Shown here piece after piece: positions 9,088 to 16,832 of a DNA stretch of 60,705 nt. Origin of the DNA: Candidatus Obscuribacterales bacterium (GTDB lineage: Bacteria > Cyanobacteriota > Vampirovibrionia > Obscuribacterales > Obscuribacteraceae); contig JARLHI010000045.1 of the NCBI GenBank assembly GCA_031292355.1, positions 1-60,705 of the forward strand. The letters are read 5' to 3'. A program made the position numbers and the translations under genes. A model generated the notes under the pieces. That model did not search any database, was not told the origin of the DNA, and was given only the letters and a program-made list of their open reading frames with translations. Numbering within the stretch: the stretch's first letter is position 1; each line of letters begins with the position of its first letter.

Positions 9088-10572
9088 ATGAGCGGAATCC
9101 ACAGAATAAAAATTGTTAGTCTTTTAACTCTCATCGCTTTTATGGGAGTCCATCAAGCGCCTGTTTTTGCAAAACAATCGTGGTTTCATCCGTTTACTCT
9201 GTTGGAAAAAAAGCAGACATTCAACGTACCAAAGAAGTATGACACTCCACAGCTACAGGGCTCCGTTGAAACTGCGGCTGTTGATAGTGCGGCTTCCATT
9301 AGCTGGCGGCATTTTTTTTCTGATCCTGATCTTGTCGCCCTGATTGAAAGAGCCCTGGCAAATAACCAAGAATTCAATATTGAAATACAGGATATTGAAA
9401 TTGCTGCCAGTGAAGTGAGAGAAAAACAAGCTGCGTATTTGCCTAAAGTCGACTTGGGGCTTGGCGGAGCTTACAATCATCCATCCGACAACACCACGGA
9501 AGGCGTGTTGGATAAAATTACTCAGAGAGGTTTTTATAGATACCCAGATTTTAACCTGAATCTGGGTCCTTCCCTGAGCTGGGAAGTGGATATCTGGAAA
9601 AGATTGAGAAATGCCAAAGAGGCAGCCAGATTGCGCATGATCGCGCAATACGAAGTCCGAAACTTTCTTATTTCCAGGCTCGTTACTGAAATAGCACGCA
9701 ACTATTACGAGTTAATGGCTCTGGACACGTCTTTGAAGATACTGGATGCAAACATCAGCATCCAGGAAGCGGCTTTCCTTAAAATGCAGGCCTTGAAGAA
9801 GTATGCCAAAGCGAACCAGTTAGGGGTCAATCGGTTTGAAGCCCAGTTAAACAAGACTAAAAGCCAGCGGGCTGAAACCGTTCAAAGCATTGTTGAAAAA
9901 GAGAATCGTCTAAAGTTCCTCTCCGGTATCTATGATGAAAAGCCAATAGTCAGACACTCTGATCAGTTTATGACGATTCCGGTGCATGAATTGCAGACGG
10001 GTGTGCCTACTAAGCTTTTGGAAAACAGAGCCGATATTCGTCAGGCTGAAGCGGCGATTAAGGCGGCGAAGCTCGAATTAAAAAGCGTAAAGGCCCAGCT
10101 ATACCCCAACTTGACGATTATGGCAGGCACTGGCTGGTCGGGGTTCAGCCCCGCACTGCTGTTTAAGACCCCACAGTCGTTGCTCTACAATGCAATGGGT
10201 AACTTCACGGTTCCTGTGATCAACCGCAAAGCAATCATTGCACGAATACACATAGCCGATGCCTACCAAACCCAAGCGGTTTTGACTTATGAGCAGACTT
10301 TGCTACAGGCCTACACTGACGTTCTTAATGAGGTGTCAAATATAAGAAATATGCAGCAGGCTTTTGATACCAAAAAACGAGAAGTCGTATTGCTTGAGGA
10401 GTCTATCGGTACGGCAAACCAGCTGTTTAAGTACGCCAAGGCAACTTACATCGAAGTGCTGCTAGTTCAGGAAGAGAAACTGGATGCCGAAAAAGAACTG
10501 GTTCGAGTGAAAATGGACCTGGTCGGGTCCAAAGTTGACCTCTATCGAGCACTAGGGGGCGGCTGGCGATAA
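9088..10572 (+). CDS. TolC/NodT-family outer-membrane efflux channel
   Basis: 494 residues with an N-terminal signal peptide (IVSLLTLIAFMGVHQAPVFA). Two outer-membrane efflux repeats follow, rich in long amphipathic helices. Family landmarks include WRHFFSDPDLVALIERALANN, the LSWEVDIWKRLRNAKEAA strand-helix turn, LLENRADIRQAEAAIKAAK and LYPNLTIMAG. No lipobox cysteine follows the signal, unlike many NodT proteins. It forms the trimeric duct through the outer membrane and completes the three-gene efflux operon, starting 10 bp after the pump gene. Beyond its stop codon the next open frame begins almost at once. Confidence 0.93.
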   Translation: MSGIHRIKIVSLLTLIAFMGVHQAPVFAKQSWFHPFTLLEKKQTFNVPKKYDTPQLQGSVETAAVDSAASISWRHFFSDPDLVALIERALANNQEFNIEIQDIEIAASEVREKQAAYLPKVDLGLGGAYNHPSDNTTEGVLDKITQRGFYRYPDFNLNLGPSLSWEVDIWKRLRNAKEAARLRMIAQYEVRNFLISRLVTEIARNYYELMALDTSLKILDANISIQEAAFLKMQALKKYAKANQLGVNRFEAQLNKTKSQRAETVQSIVEKENRLKFLSGIYDEKPIVRHSDQFMTIPVHELQTGVPTKLLENRADIRQAEAAIKAAKLELKSVKAQLYPNLTIMAGTGWSGFSPALLFKTPQSLLYNAMGNFTVPVINRKAIIARIHIADAYQTQAVLTYEQTLLQAYTDVLNEVSNIRNMQQAFDTKKREVVLLEESIGTANQLFKYAKATYIEVLLVQEEKLDAEKELVRVKMDLVGSKVDLYRALGGGWR

Positions 10573-10573
10573 A

Positions 10574-11104
10574 ATGCAAGCCTACTGTGGCACGCCCAGC
10601 TGGTGTTTGGTAACTGCTGAGTGGTGGAACGATAAACTAGGCTGGTACGTCACTGTGTTATCAAATTCGACACCGGGGTACGTTCATTTGATCAGAACTC
10701 TTGTAGCACTTATATCCTTCGCCGTCGTTTTCAGTGGGTCGTTTGCCCTGAGCACTCAGTCTGTAGAGGCGAAGACTTTGCGAAACAATTCCCGCAGAGC
10801 CAGAGATTTTTTTGTTCCCCCACCTCCGCCTTATGTACCTTCAATTGGCGCTTGGACGCTGGGCATGACGAACGCTCAAGCGGTAACAGCAGATGCAGAT
10901 GACGCTGTCGTGAAGAAGCCAATCAATCCCTACAGCAGCTACATTTTCAAGCGAAACCAGGGCGACATGTCGCAAGTAGTCCAACCCAATTCGCACATAA
11001 GCTACGACCCGGTCGCTGAGACGAGAATTCAAAAACACATCGAATCGTTCGACGCTGACATCTCGAGCGTTCAGAAAGAAATCGGCAAATTGCTCAACCT
11101 TTGA
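10574..11104 (+). CDS. Secreted or membrane-anchored protein of unknown function
   Basis: 176 codons from the first ATG, directly after the efflux channel stop. The first 38 residues are atypical. A hydrophobic segment LVALISFAVVFSGSFALS is followed by VEAKTL, a plausible signal-peptidase site, so a TTG start near 10688 is an alternative. The mature part has a Pro run (FVPPPPPYVPS) and ends with a charged helical stretch (RIQKHIESFDADISSVQKE). I do not recognise a family. Base composition is closer to the downstream region than to the efflux operon, so it may not be part of that operon in spite of the 1-bp gap. Confidence 0.5.
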   Translation: MQAYCGTPSWCLVTAEWWNDKLGWYVTVLSNSTPGYVHLIRTLVALISFAVVFSGSFALSTQSVEAKTLRNNSRRARDFFVPPPPPYVPSIGAWTLGMTNAQAVTADADDAVVKKPINPYSSYIFKRNQGDMSQVVQPNSHISYDPVAETRIQKHIESFDADISSVQKEIGKLLNL

Positions 11105-11110
11105 GCAAGA

Positions 11111-11260
11111 ATGGAGAGGATGCTCGAATCTATAAGCGATGAGGAAGTTCGCTTATATTCATGCATCAGGCAATATGTTTTGAGCAATGGGTTTGATTGG
11201 GTCGATTTGAACTATGTAGATTCTGCACCGCATACGGTGCAATTGATCTGCAACAGTTGA
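11111..11260 (+). CDS. Small ORF (49 aa), acidic, unknown
   Basis: ATG 11111 opens MERMLESISDEEVRLYSCI and runs to TGA at 11258-11260. It begins 7 bases past the preceding stop. Composition is plausible for a small protein (acidic start, then VLSNGFDWVDLNYV). There is no recognisable domain, and the region around it is decayed, so it could be a remnant. Confidence 0.3.
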   Translation: MERMLESISDEEVRLYSCIRQYVLSNGFDWVDLNYVDSAPHTVQLICNS

Positions 11261-11269
11261 GGTACGTGC

Positions 11270-11392
11270 ATGTGCGAAATCGTCTCTCTAGCTTTCACGC
11301 AGCTGCAGGATGCGACCCGCCGGGTGATGCGTCTGACGCGCTTTGTGTTCTTCTTCCAATCTATAACTGCAGCGGTTATCAGGGAAATATAG
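11270..11392 (+). CDS. Small ORF (40 aa), basic/hydrophobic, unknown
   Basis: ATG 11270 gives MCEIVSLAFTQLQDATRRVM followed by RLTRFVFFFQSITAAVIREI and a stop. The pattern is a short amphipathic basic helix followed by a hydrophobic helix. It may be a small membrane protein or noise in a degraded stretch. From 11393 to about 11750 I see no further gene. Confidence 0.25.
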   Translation: MCEIVSLAFTQLQDATRRVMRLTRFVFFFQSITAAVIREI

Positions 11393-11749
11393 AAAATCCC
11401 TAAACAAGGGAGTTTGTAGTGATGGGGTGCAAATAACAAAGTCATGATCGATACGAAGAAAATTTCGTTACCATGGCTGAATTTATTTTTGATGACCGTC
11501 ATCTGTCGTCCTCCAGTATTGGTGGGGGGCGGATACCTTGTTCGAGTCGCAAAAAAACGTCTAAAGAGATCTTGCTGTCCCGACAACTTATTGATTGATA
11601 TGTCAAGTATAGCGGGGTCAACAGCAACTGGCAAGGAGCCTGAGTATTAACAAATTTTAATCTAATTGCTTCTTTCAAAAGCAGCCTTAACGGAGAGCTA
11701 GCCTGGATCAAGGTCTAAAGCCAAAGGCAACGACCATCGTAAACGAACT

Positions 11750-12395
11750 GCCGGCCAAGCAGCCTGAAATGCCTCGTTGACCATTTTCCAAAACTCAGCT
11801 TGGACACTTTTGCTATCAATTCCAAACTGTCGATTAAATACACTTCGTCCTTGATTCGCGAAAATATTTTTGCAACAGAGCCCAGTTACGCGTTCAATTT
11901 TGTCGATGATCCTGGTCGAGCAAATATTGATCTGACGTGGACAACCGACCAGAGCAAGTTGCCCGTGCATGATGAAGTGTTTAAATCGGGAACCTGCCAG
12001 TTCTCTTTTTCAAGGTTCGGAATCGACGGCGCAAAGATCATGGTTTTGACCAATGATCCAGAAAAAAGTGGCGCGGTCAGCGACAATCTCATACACCGGA
12101 TTTGTCTGCACGAAATAGGTCATGCTCTAGGCTTGTCGCATAGCCCGAGCCAGGGCGACGTAATGTTTGCCAGAAAAATCTTGCTCGCTGCTTATTGTTG
12201 AAAGGCACTAGCCTCATTCGAGCTAACAAGCTAGCCGAAGCAGAACCCTGTTTCAAGAAAGCATTGGATGTGGTGCCTGATACTCAGAAAGAAATGCGTC
12301 GTTATATCGTCCACAATTACTCAGTCGCACTGGAAGGACTCGGGCGAAAACAGGAAGCTGATCAATTAATGACTAGATATGCAGTTGCGCCCTGA
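11750..12395 (+). pseudogene. Broken matrixin-like metalloprotease with TPR tail
   Basis: The frame ending at 12201 contains HEIGHALGLSHSPSQGDVMF, the HExxHxxGxxH zinc site plus Met-turn of matrixin-type (M10) proteases. It is preceded by a short catalytic-domain core (RANIDLTW and later). No ATG start with a signal peptide is present, and the frame opens from a stop at about 11750. After VMF the frame runs into ARKILLAAYC and stops. The other frame (12195-12395) reads ANKLAEAEPCFKKALDVVP, a tetratricopeptide unit. The simplest reading is a secreted protease with TPR repeats that lost its N-terminus, the part between Met-turn and TPR, and its frame. The zinc-binding residues themselves are intact. 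Confidence 0.6.
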
Positions 12396-12421
12396 GTGGC
12401 ACAACTTAGACAATATGATGG

Positions 12422-12759
12422 ATGCTCGAAAACCAAGGCGACAGAACAGCTATGCCTAAGCTGGATTGGTATGCAGTAATACATCAAAACACAGACCATC
12501 ATCATGTCCGTGTAGTAATAGCAGGCAAAGTCCCAGGCTATGAGCGCGAAATAGAGCGAGGCGAGGCGAGGCAAAGGAATTAGCTTCTGACGGTAAAGAA
12601 AATGGTGATAGACAAGCTTCTTGGAGGAATCAAGAACGAGACATGAAGGACATGAAGGACATTCTGGGTGATAGGTATGACGAAAAAGCAATGACAGGTC
12701 CAAGAGAAGATCGGCAAGCAGAACGACACAAAGTCCGGAATTTTAAGCTCGGCACTTAA
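12422..12759 (+). pseudogene. Frameshifted relaxase (mobilization nuclease) fragment
   Basis: From ATG 12422 the frame reads MLENQGDRTAMPKLDWYAVI followed by HQNTDHHHVRVVIAGKVPG. This matches the HUH histidine-triad region of conjugative relaxases (usual form: LDYVAVDHYNTGHPHTHIV). It stops at 12583. The -1 frame continues without stops through ELASDGKENGDRQASWRNQ to TAA at 12757-12759, giving a charged helical region like that which follows the motif in relaxases. The switch lies at a GCGAGGCGAGGCGAGGC slippage-prone repeat near 12560. Only about 110 residues remain, so it cannot be functional. It shows that a mobilizable element was once here. Confidence 0.55.
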
Positions 12760-13078
12760 CCCCAAAATAGTGGCACCAATCATCGTCACTTACTTGCAGG
12801 GCGTCTTTAGGCTTTCGATGCTCTCCTATGACCGCTCTCAGCTAGAAAATCAAATGGATGTCTTTCTTTGCGGGTTAGGTCTATAGACCTAACCCGCCTG
12901 AGTATGGACATGGCGGTTCAATTTGTCGTTGTTTCGTCGTCTCCGCCACGAAATTCATGGGCTACCAGAAATATTTTTCTGTTCAGATCCATTTGGGGCT
13001 AATCGAGCTGACGCATCCTGCCAAGGAGCTTATAGTACACTTCTTGAGAGCAAGACACAAAAGGGGAAGGTCAAAGCG

Positions 13079-13636
13079 ATGTTTCCGGTTACATTGAAGG
13101 GCGACCGCATCAATCTGAGAGAGTTCGAGGCCGCTGACTCAGAAGCCAGGTGGTCCTATGTTTCCGACCCATTGGTTTCGCGGTATCAGAGCTGGACCCC
13201 TTTGGCGGATCTCGAAGCTTGCAAAGACATGCTGCTGAGCGACATCGCGGAGGCGAAATCCGAGGACCGGAGGGTGTATCTGCTAGCAGTCGAGTTAGAG
13301 GGACAAGTTGTAGGTGAAGCTGGGATCATTCTTGGTTCGCCTCGGAGTGCCAGCGGCAGCATCTTCTTCACCGTGAGTAGGCAACTGTGGCGCCATGGTT
13401 ATGCAACCGAAGCAGCGCAGATGGTCCTCCAGTTCACGTTCCGCACGTTGGGTCTGCACCGAGTCGAGGCAACCGTTCACCCGGACAATGCTGCCTCGCG
13501 CGCTGTGGTTACTCGCAAACTAGGCATGCAATACGAGGGGCGGATGCGTAAAGCGATGAGACTTTTCAACGATGAATGGTCTGATTCAGACCTCTTCAGT
13601 CTGCTCCAACGAGAGTGGCAGCACCCCCCCAGTTAA
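13079..13636 (+). CDS. GNAT-family N-acetyltransferase (RimJ/RimL type)
   Basis: 185 residues from ATG 13079, preceded by GGGGAAGG about 9 bases upstream; a longer in-frame start at 12923 is rejected because its extra residues lack family likeness. Features: LKGDRINLREFEAADSEA at the start, GEAGIIL (beta4), SIFFTVSRQLWRHGYATEAA (acetyl-CoA pyrophosphate loop region, Q/RxxGxG/A variant), then LGLHRVEATVHPDNAASRAV and KLGMQYEGRMRKAM. Members move an acetyl group from acetyl-CoA to N-terminal or small-molecule amines in the cytoplasm. It is one of the few intact genes in a degraded stretch. Confidence 0.88.
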   Translation: MFPVTLKGDRINLREFEAADSEARWSYVSDPLVSRYQSWTPLADLEACKDMLLSDIAEAKSEDRRVYLLAVELEGQVVGEAGIILGSPRSASGSIFFTVSRQLWRHGYATEAAQMVLQFTFRTLGLHRVEATVHPDNAASRAVVTRKLGMQYEGRMRKAMRLFNDEWSDSDLFSLLQREWQHPPS

Positions 13637-13830
13637 GGGGCACTTATGCCGAGGAGCCAAAGTTGCTCACCGATGCTGAAGTGGCTTTGTACATCGACAA
13701 TCAAATAGAGCTTATGAATTTACCAAAGTTACCTGACGAAGTTTACTGGTTGATATTTTGGTACAGCCAAGGCAATTTGCGGGCGCTTCAATTTATTTGC
13801 GATGACGTAGAGGCTCCTAAAGATCAATGA
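13615..13830 (+). CDS. Short ORF overlapping the acetyltransferase end, unknown
   Basis: A 71-codon frame (GTG start at 13615) overlaps the end of the acetyltransferase gene in another phase and runs to 13830. The sequence from LLTDAEVALYIDNQIELMN to LRALQFICDDVEAPKDQ looks protein-like (amphipathic helices). No family is recognised and no ribosome binding site decides the start. It could be the tail of a lost gene joined here by deletion. From 13831 to 14035 nothing else is seen. Confidence 0.3.
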   Translation: MAAPPQLRGTYAEEPKLLTDAEVALYIDNQIELMNLPKLPDEVYWLIFWYSQGNLRALQFICDDVEAPKDQ

Positions 13831-14035
13831 GACATTTAGAGCGAGGTGACCAAAGAAGTTGTTAAATCTGCTGGAGAACTGATGCTCTTCGGGTTTAACG
13901 GAACATTGTCTAAAAATCAGACGTGAACCCAGAACTAGGCTGTGCAGTTCCTAAAACTTTGCCCTACTGTACCCCTCAAGTCGACTGCGGAACGTGCTAT
14001 AACCGGGACAGGTTGGCATATTGGAGATTCAATCC

Positions 14036-14506
14036 GTGAAATTCAAACTGCTCATGGTTCTTACCGCTGTTTCCTTTATAGGCGCCAATGTTGGTATGAA
14101 TGCTGCTGAAAATATAGCGGAACAAAGGCAAGCACTAGATGCTTTATCCACAGCCAAGACATTTGACGATGATTTAGCCGGAGAAAGACCAGGGAATGGA
14201 CAAAGTCCTCTGTATGCGACTTTCCACAAACTTGTCGTGGCAGAAAAGTCAGTGCCAACAGCCACTCTAATGAGCAGGCAAAGGAGATCGACTGCAGCGG
14301 GAAGATTATACATAGCAGCTCTTATACGCGAACTCGATTCTGCAGCTGGCACTGTTGCTTTACGGCAACTCTTCAATGACAAGGCAAAAGTTACCTATGT
14401 CAGTGGCTTTAAGGCCACGGACTATTCAGTTGGAGAGATTGCCAAACAGCTTCTCTATAACGGCAAGTTTCAAAATTTCCGTCTGCGCTATCGCTGTAAG
14501 ACATAA
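14036..14506 (+). CDS. Secreted protein with helical-repeat-like domain, unknown
   Basis: About 156 residues from GTG 14036. The signal peptide reads FKLLMVLTAVSFIGANVGMNA. The mature protein contains SRQRRSTAAGRLYIAALIRE, then DSAAGTVALRQLFNDKAKV and SGFKATDYSVGEIAKQLLYNG, a pattern of short helices with a conserved GrlYia core. I cannot assign a name. The last residues (FRLRYRCKT) look out of frame: an overlapping frame continues from 14507, so a late frameshift may have changed the C-terminus. Neighbours are remnants. Confidence 0.5.
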   Translation: MKFKLLMVLTAVSFIGANVGMNAAENIAEQRQALDALSTAKTFDDDLAGERPGNGQSPLYATFHKLVVAEKSVPTATLMSRQRRSTAAGRLYIAALIRELDSAAGTVALRQLFNDKAKVTYVSGFKATDYSVGEIAKQLLYNGKFQNFRLRYRCKT

Positions 14507-14857
14507 GTCGGGTTGTATTTGCAGAATGAATACGACCAAGACCAAGACTCACTCAGTATCTCGAGAATTGATCGGTCCGCTCAACCGTGAAATTGATTCT
14601 CGTCCTCTGCATCCGTTTCGCTAAACCTATACAAAGCTGTTTGCAATGCCGCAACTACTACCGCGTCCACTGCTTTTTCGATCAGCTCGCGCCAAGCTCG
14701 GCAGCGCTTAGGCTGAACAGCACCAGTGCTACCTTCTGGTTCCAATTTGGGACCTGGTCAAGATGAAGCCTGATGCTGCCAATTGTGCTAATGCCGCCAC
14801 CACTACCATGGCCAACGCTGTGAAGACCCACTTCGCAACTGTGGTGGCTGCTTTCAT
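14507..14857. other. Non-coding or decayed stretch
   Basis: No frame of convincing composition on either strand. Ala/Thr-rich reading (CCGCCACCACTACCATGGCC and similar) suggests decayed coding DNA, but no family could be recognised. Confidence 0.4.
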
Positions 14858-15319
14858 TCACTCGTCCAACAGCTCCTGTTTGGCTATCAGTGCTGCTTGA
14901 ACATGATCTCTGAGCTCAAGTTGCTCGAAAATTTGGGACACATAGTTTTTGACTGTTCTTTTAGTGATCGAGAGAATTTTTGCAATTTCAATATTGGTTT
15001 TGCCCTGTCCAATGAGCTTCAGCACCTCAATTCTGCGTTCGCTCAATTTTTCTTAGATCTGAGCGCGCATTGAAGATTTGCGAGGAGAACCCTCATCGAT
15101 TTTTGATACCACTTTCAGTGCTACTGTCGGACCAAGCAGTGTGCCGCCGTTGTGTACAACATGAATGCCCTCAGCGATGCGATCGGTCTTCGTGTTCTTA
15201 AGCAAATAGCGGCAAGCACCAGCTTTTAATGCCTTGACGACTAAGTTGTCGGCGTCTGATGAACTAAGCATGAGGACTTTTGAGTCTGGATGATTGCGAA
15301 GTATTATCAGGCAGTACAT
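14858..15319 (-). pseudogene. Truncated, frameshifted NarL/LuxR-type response regulator
   Basis: On the minus strand, 15319-15053 encodes the last two thirds of a receiver domain: NHPDSKVLMLSSSDADNLVV, then ALKAGACRYLLKNT with the conserved Lys, then GIHVVHNGGTLLGP. After a stop at 15053-15055, the +1 frame from 15046 to 14858 encodes a full LuxR-type helix-turn-helix (LSERRIEVLKLIGQGKTN, then IAKILSITKRTVKNYVSQIF). The phospho-acceptor half of the receiver is missing: the reading simply begins at the junction near 15300, where a fragment of another gene starts on the other strand. It thus has both a 5' truncation and a frameshift in the linker. Confidence 0.75.
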
Positions 15320-15578
15320 TCGCTTGCAAAATCCGGAATTAGATCGTCTTGTGAGGACACTGAAAGTCGATGCAACCGGAAAGCCGACAGCCTGGTCTGA
15401 TGATACGGATAAGGTGGCTGGTCGAGAGCTGCGTACATACCTGTCAGCTCGAGCGGATGTAGTGAGAAAATTGCTGGACGAGTACGATAAAGGTTACTTT
15501 GTTGCCTTCCACGAACAAGAAGCTCACGCTACTACGGCAGCGGTTAGAGAAGCTTTTGAAACACTAGCGCAGAAATAA
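15294..15578 (+). pseudogene. C-terminal fragment of an unidentified gene
   Basis: The open frame reads RLVRTLKVDATGKPTAWSDD, then GRELRTYLSARADVVRKLLD and YFVAFHEQEAHATTAAVREA, ending FETLAQK. It looks like a real protein C-terminus but has only a TTG at 15294 as start. Its beginning abuts the broken receiver domain on the opposite strand, which suggests a deletion or rearrangement junction at about 15300. The family is unknown. Confidence 0.45.
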
Positions 15579-15596
15579 CTGGTGGTTATAAAAATA

Positions 15597-15669
15597 TCCC
15601 CGGCGCTGGAATCGAACCAGCCTGATCCTGCTTAAAAGGCAGATGCTTAAACCAATCGGCCAGCCGAGG
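15597..15669 (-). tRNA. tRNA-Lys (TTT)
   Basis: Acceptor stem CCTCGGC/GCCGGGG with A73. Anticodon loop CTTTTAA in a 5-bp stem. T-arm GCTGG-TTCGATT-CCAGC. D-stem weak (two good pairs). No CCA is encoded. A T-rich run follows the 3' end, which could end the array transcript. Confidence 0.9.
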
Positions 15670-15675
15670 ATATGG

Positions 15676-15749
15676 AGCCCCTGGACTGGAGTTGAACCGT
15701 CGGTCTTTCGCTTACAAGGCGAAGGCTTTAACCGTTAAGCTACAGGGGC
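15676..15749 (-). tRNA. tRNA-Thr (TGT), irregular T-stem
   Basis: Acceptor GCCCCTG/CAGGGGC, anticodon loop CTTGTAA, CCA encoded (15673-15675). The discriminator is T. The T-arm reads GACGG-TTCAACT-CCAGTC: one base appears missing from the 5' strand, which leaves a bulged A in the 3' strand. Confidence 0.85.
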
Positions 15750-15825
15750 AAGAATTTAGACCACACGTTTGGTGTGGCTGTTCGTTTTCTTGGTTGTAGT
15801 TGTGTGGTGCATTTTACGTTCGTCT

Positions 15826-15865
<40 letters not shown>

Positions 15866-15882
15866 GATGTTATAAAAAATGG

Positions 15883-15965
15883 TCCATGTGATTGGATTCG
15901 AACCAATGCGCTTTTTAAAGTTGGAGGTTACAACTCCATGGTTTCAACCGCTCACCCACACATGG
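15883..15965 (-). tRNA. tRNA-Tyr (GTA)
   Basis: Class II tRNA with a 14-nt variable arm. Acceptor CCATGTG/CACATGG, A73 and encoded CCA (15880-15882), anticodon loop TTGTAAC, T-arm ATTGG-TTCGAAT-CCAAT. Confidence 0.92.
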
Positions 15966-16109
15966 TTATCGCAGATTTGTCTGATGTTTTCTGCTTGCGA
16001 TATCGATGGTGGAAATTAGTTTTAGATTTGTGGTTTGAATGAGTTGAGTTTTTCATTTTGGAGCTCTTTTTTTTGAGTACGAAAAGGTTTCAGTGAATGA
16101 ATTATTTGG

Positions 16110-16182
16110 CAGTCTCGACGGAATTTGAATCCGCGTCTCTCCCGTGACAAGGGAGTATCCTGGGCCGCTGGACGACGAGACT
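16110..16182 (-). tRNA. tRNA-Asp (GTC)
   Basis: Acceptor AGTCTCG/CGAGACT with G73 and encoded CCA (16107-16109). Anticodon stem CTCCC/GGGAG with loop TTGTCAC. T-arm CGGA-TTCAAAT-TCCG core. Confidence 0.92.
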
Positions 16183-16189
16183 TGAGTGG

Positions 16190-16262
16190 TATCGCGAGTT
16201 GGAATCGAACCAACACCTTGCAATTTAGAAGATTGCCGCCCTATCCATTGGACTATCGCGAC
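16190..16262 (-). tRNA. tRNA-Arg (TCT)
   Basis: Acceptor GTCGCGA/TCGCGAT (G1-T72 wobble), A73, encoded CCA (16187-16189). Anticodon stem GCAAT/ATTGC with loop CTTCTAA. Confidence 0.92.
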
Positions 16263-16266
16263 TAAC

Positions 16267-16339
16267 TACCGCATGAGAGATTTGAACTCCCAACAACGTC
16301 GTTCGTAGCGACGTGCTCTATCCCTTGAGCTAATGCGGC
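16267..16339 (-). tRNA. tRNA-Arg (ACG)
   Basis: Acceptor GCCGCAT/ATGCGGT (G1-T72 wobble), A73, no CCA encoded. Anticodon stem CGTCG/CGACG with loop CTACGAA. A34 would be read as inosine if the cell has TadA. Confidence 0.92.
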
Positions 16340-16353
16340 ACACAGAAATTTGG

Positions 16354-16425
16354 TAGCGTCAACGGGAATTGAACCCGTATTCCCTGAGTGAAAATCAGGT
16401 TTCCTAACCATTAGAAGATGACGCC
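16354..16425 (-). tRNA. tRNA-Glu (TTC)
   Basis: Acceptor GGCGTCA/TGACGCT (G1-T72 wobble), A73, encoded CCA (16351-16353). Anticodon stem CCTGA/TCAGG with loop TTTTCAC. Confidence 0.92.
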
Positions 16426-16551
16426 GTATGCGGTGCCGCACGCGTGCGAGCGTCTCGTTTGAATGGAGCGCGATAGCCGATTTGCACGGCTGTGTGGCAG
16501 GGTTGCAATCTGCTGCATTTCTGTCTTTGCTAATCGCGCCCAAATATTTGG

Positions 16552-16625
16552 GGTGCCTGATGGAATTCGAATCCATGTTGCCCGAATCACAACCGGGAGT
16601 AATAAAACCACTATACGACAGGCAC
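16552..16625 (-). tRNA. tRNA-His (GTG), base -1 is T
   Basis: Acceptor GTGCCTG/CAGGCAC, C73, encoded CCA (16549-16551), anticodon loop TTGTGAT. The base before G1 in the gene is T, so the G-1 that marks tRNA-His in most bacteria is not encoded opposite C73. Confidence 0.9.
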
Positions 16626-16629
16626 AATT

Positions 16630-16701
16630 CTGGAGATCCTGGTGCCGCCCCAGGGACTACCGGATCAAAGCCGGTCGCGTTACTAGTTACGCCAATCCCC
16701 A
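16630..16701 (-). tRNA. tRNA-Gln (TTG) lacking canonical D- and T-loop bases
   Basis: Acceptor TGGGGAT/ATCTCCA (U1-A72, as usual for Gln), G73, anticodon stem ACCGG/CCGGT with loop CTTTGAT. The D-stem GCGT/ACGC closes a loop AACTAGTA without GG, and the T-stem CCTGG/CCAGG closes a loop GGCGGCA without TTC. All stems are perfect. The loops are the odd part. Confidence 0.82.
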
Positions 16702-16792
16702 TCAAAATTTTGCTTGCGGTGGTGCAAATTTGTTGATGCTGGAGATGTTTGTGAAAGTAAGTGCTCATGGCGTTTGTCCTGTAGTGTCCTGG

Positions 16793-16810
16793 TGTGTGTG
16801 TGTGTGTGTG
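16793..16810. repeat. (TG)9 microsatellite between tRNA genes
   Basis: Nine perfect TG copies lie in the spacer between tRNA-Gln and the CAT-anticodon tRNA. It is the second simple repeat in the array. Confidence 0.9.
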
Positions 16811-16832
16811 GTGAGGAGTGGTGCTTTAGTGG

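Noticed and set aside
11212..11634. 140-codon minus-strand frame
   Set aside because: Composition is irregular and it covers two better small frames on the other strand. No conserved pattern.
11698..11970. Minus-strand frame with VNEAFQAAW, resembling a matrixin N-terminus
   Set aside because: It lies opposite the protease core with no metal site. The likeness is short and probably chance, though a local inversion cannot be fully excluded.
15751..15785. CCACAC-GTTTG-GTGTGG hairpin as a terminator inside the tRNA array
   Set aside because: There is no T run on the transcribed strand, and further tRNA genes follow on the same strand. It may be only a processing stem.
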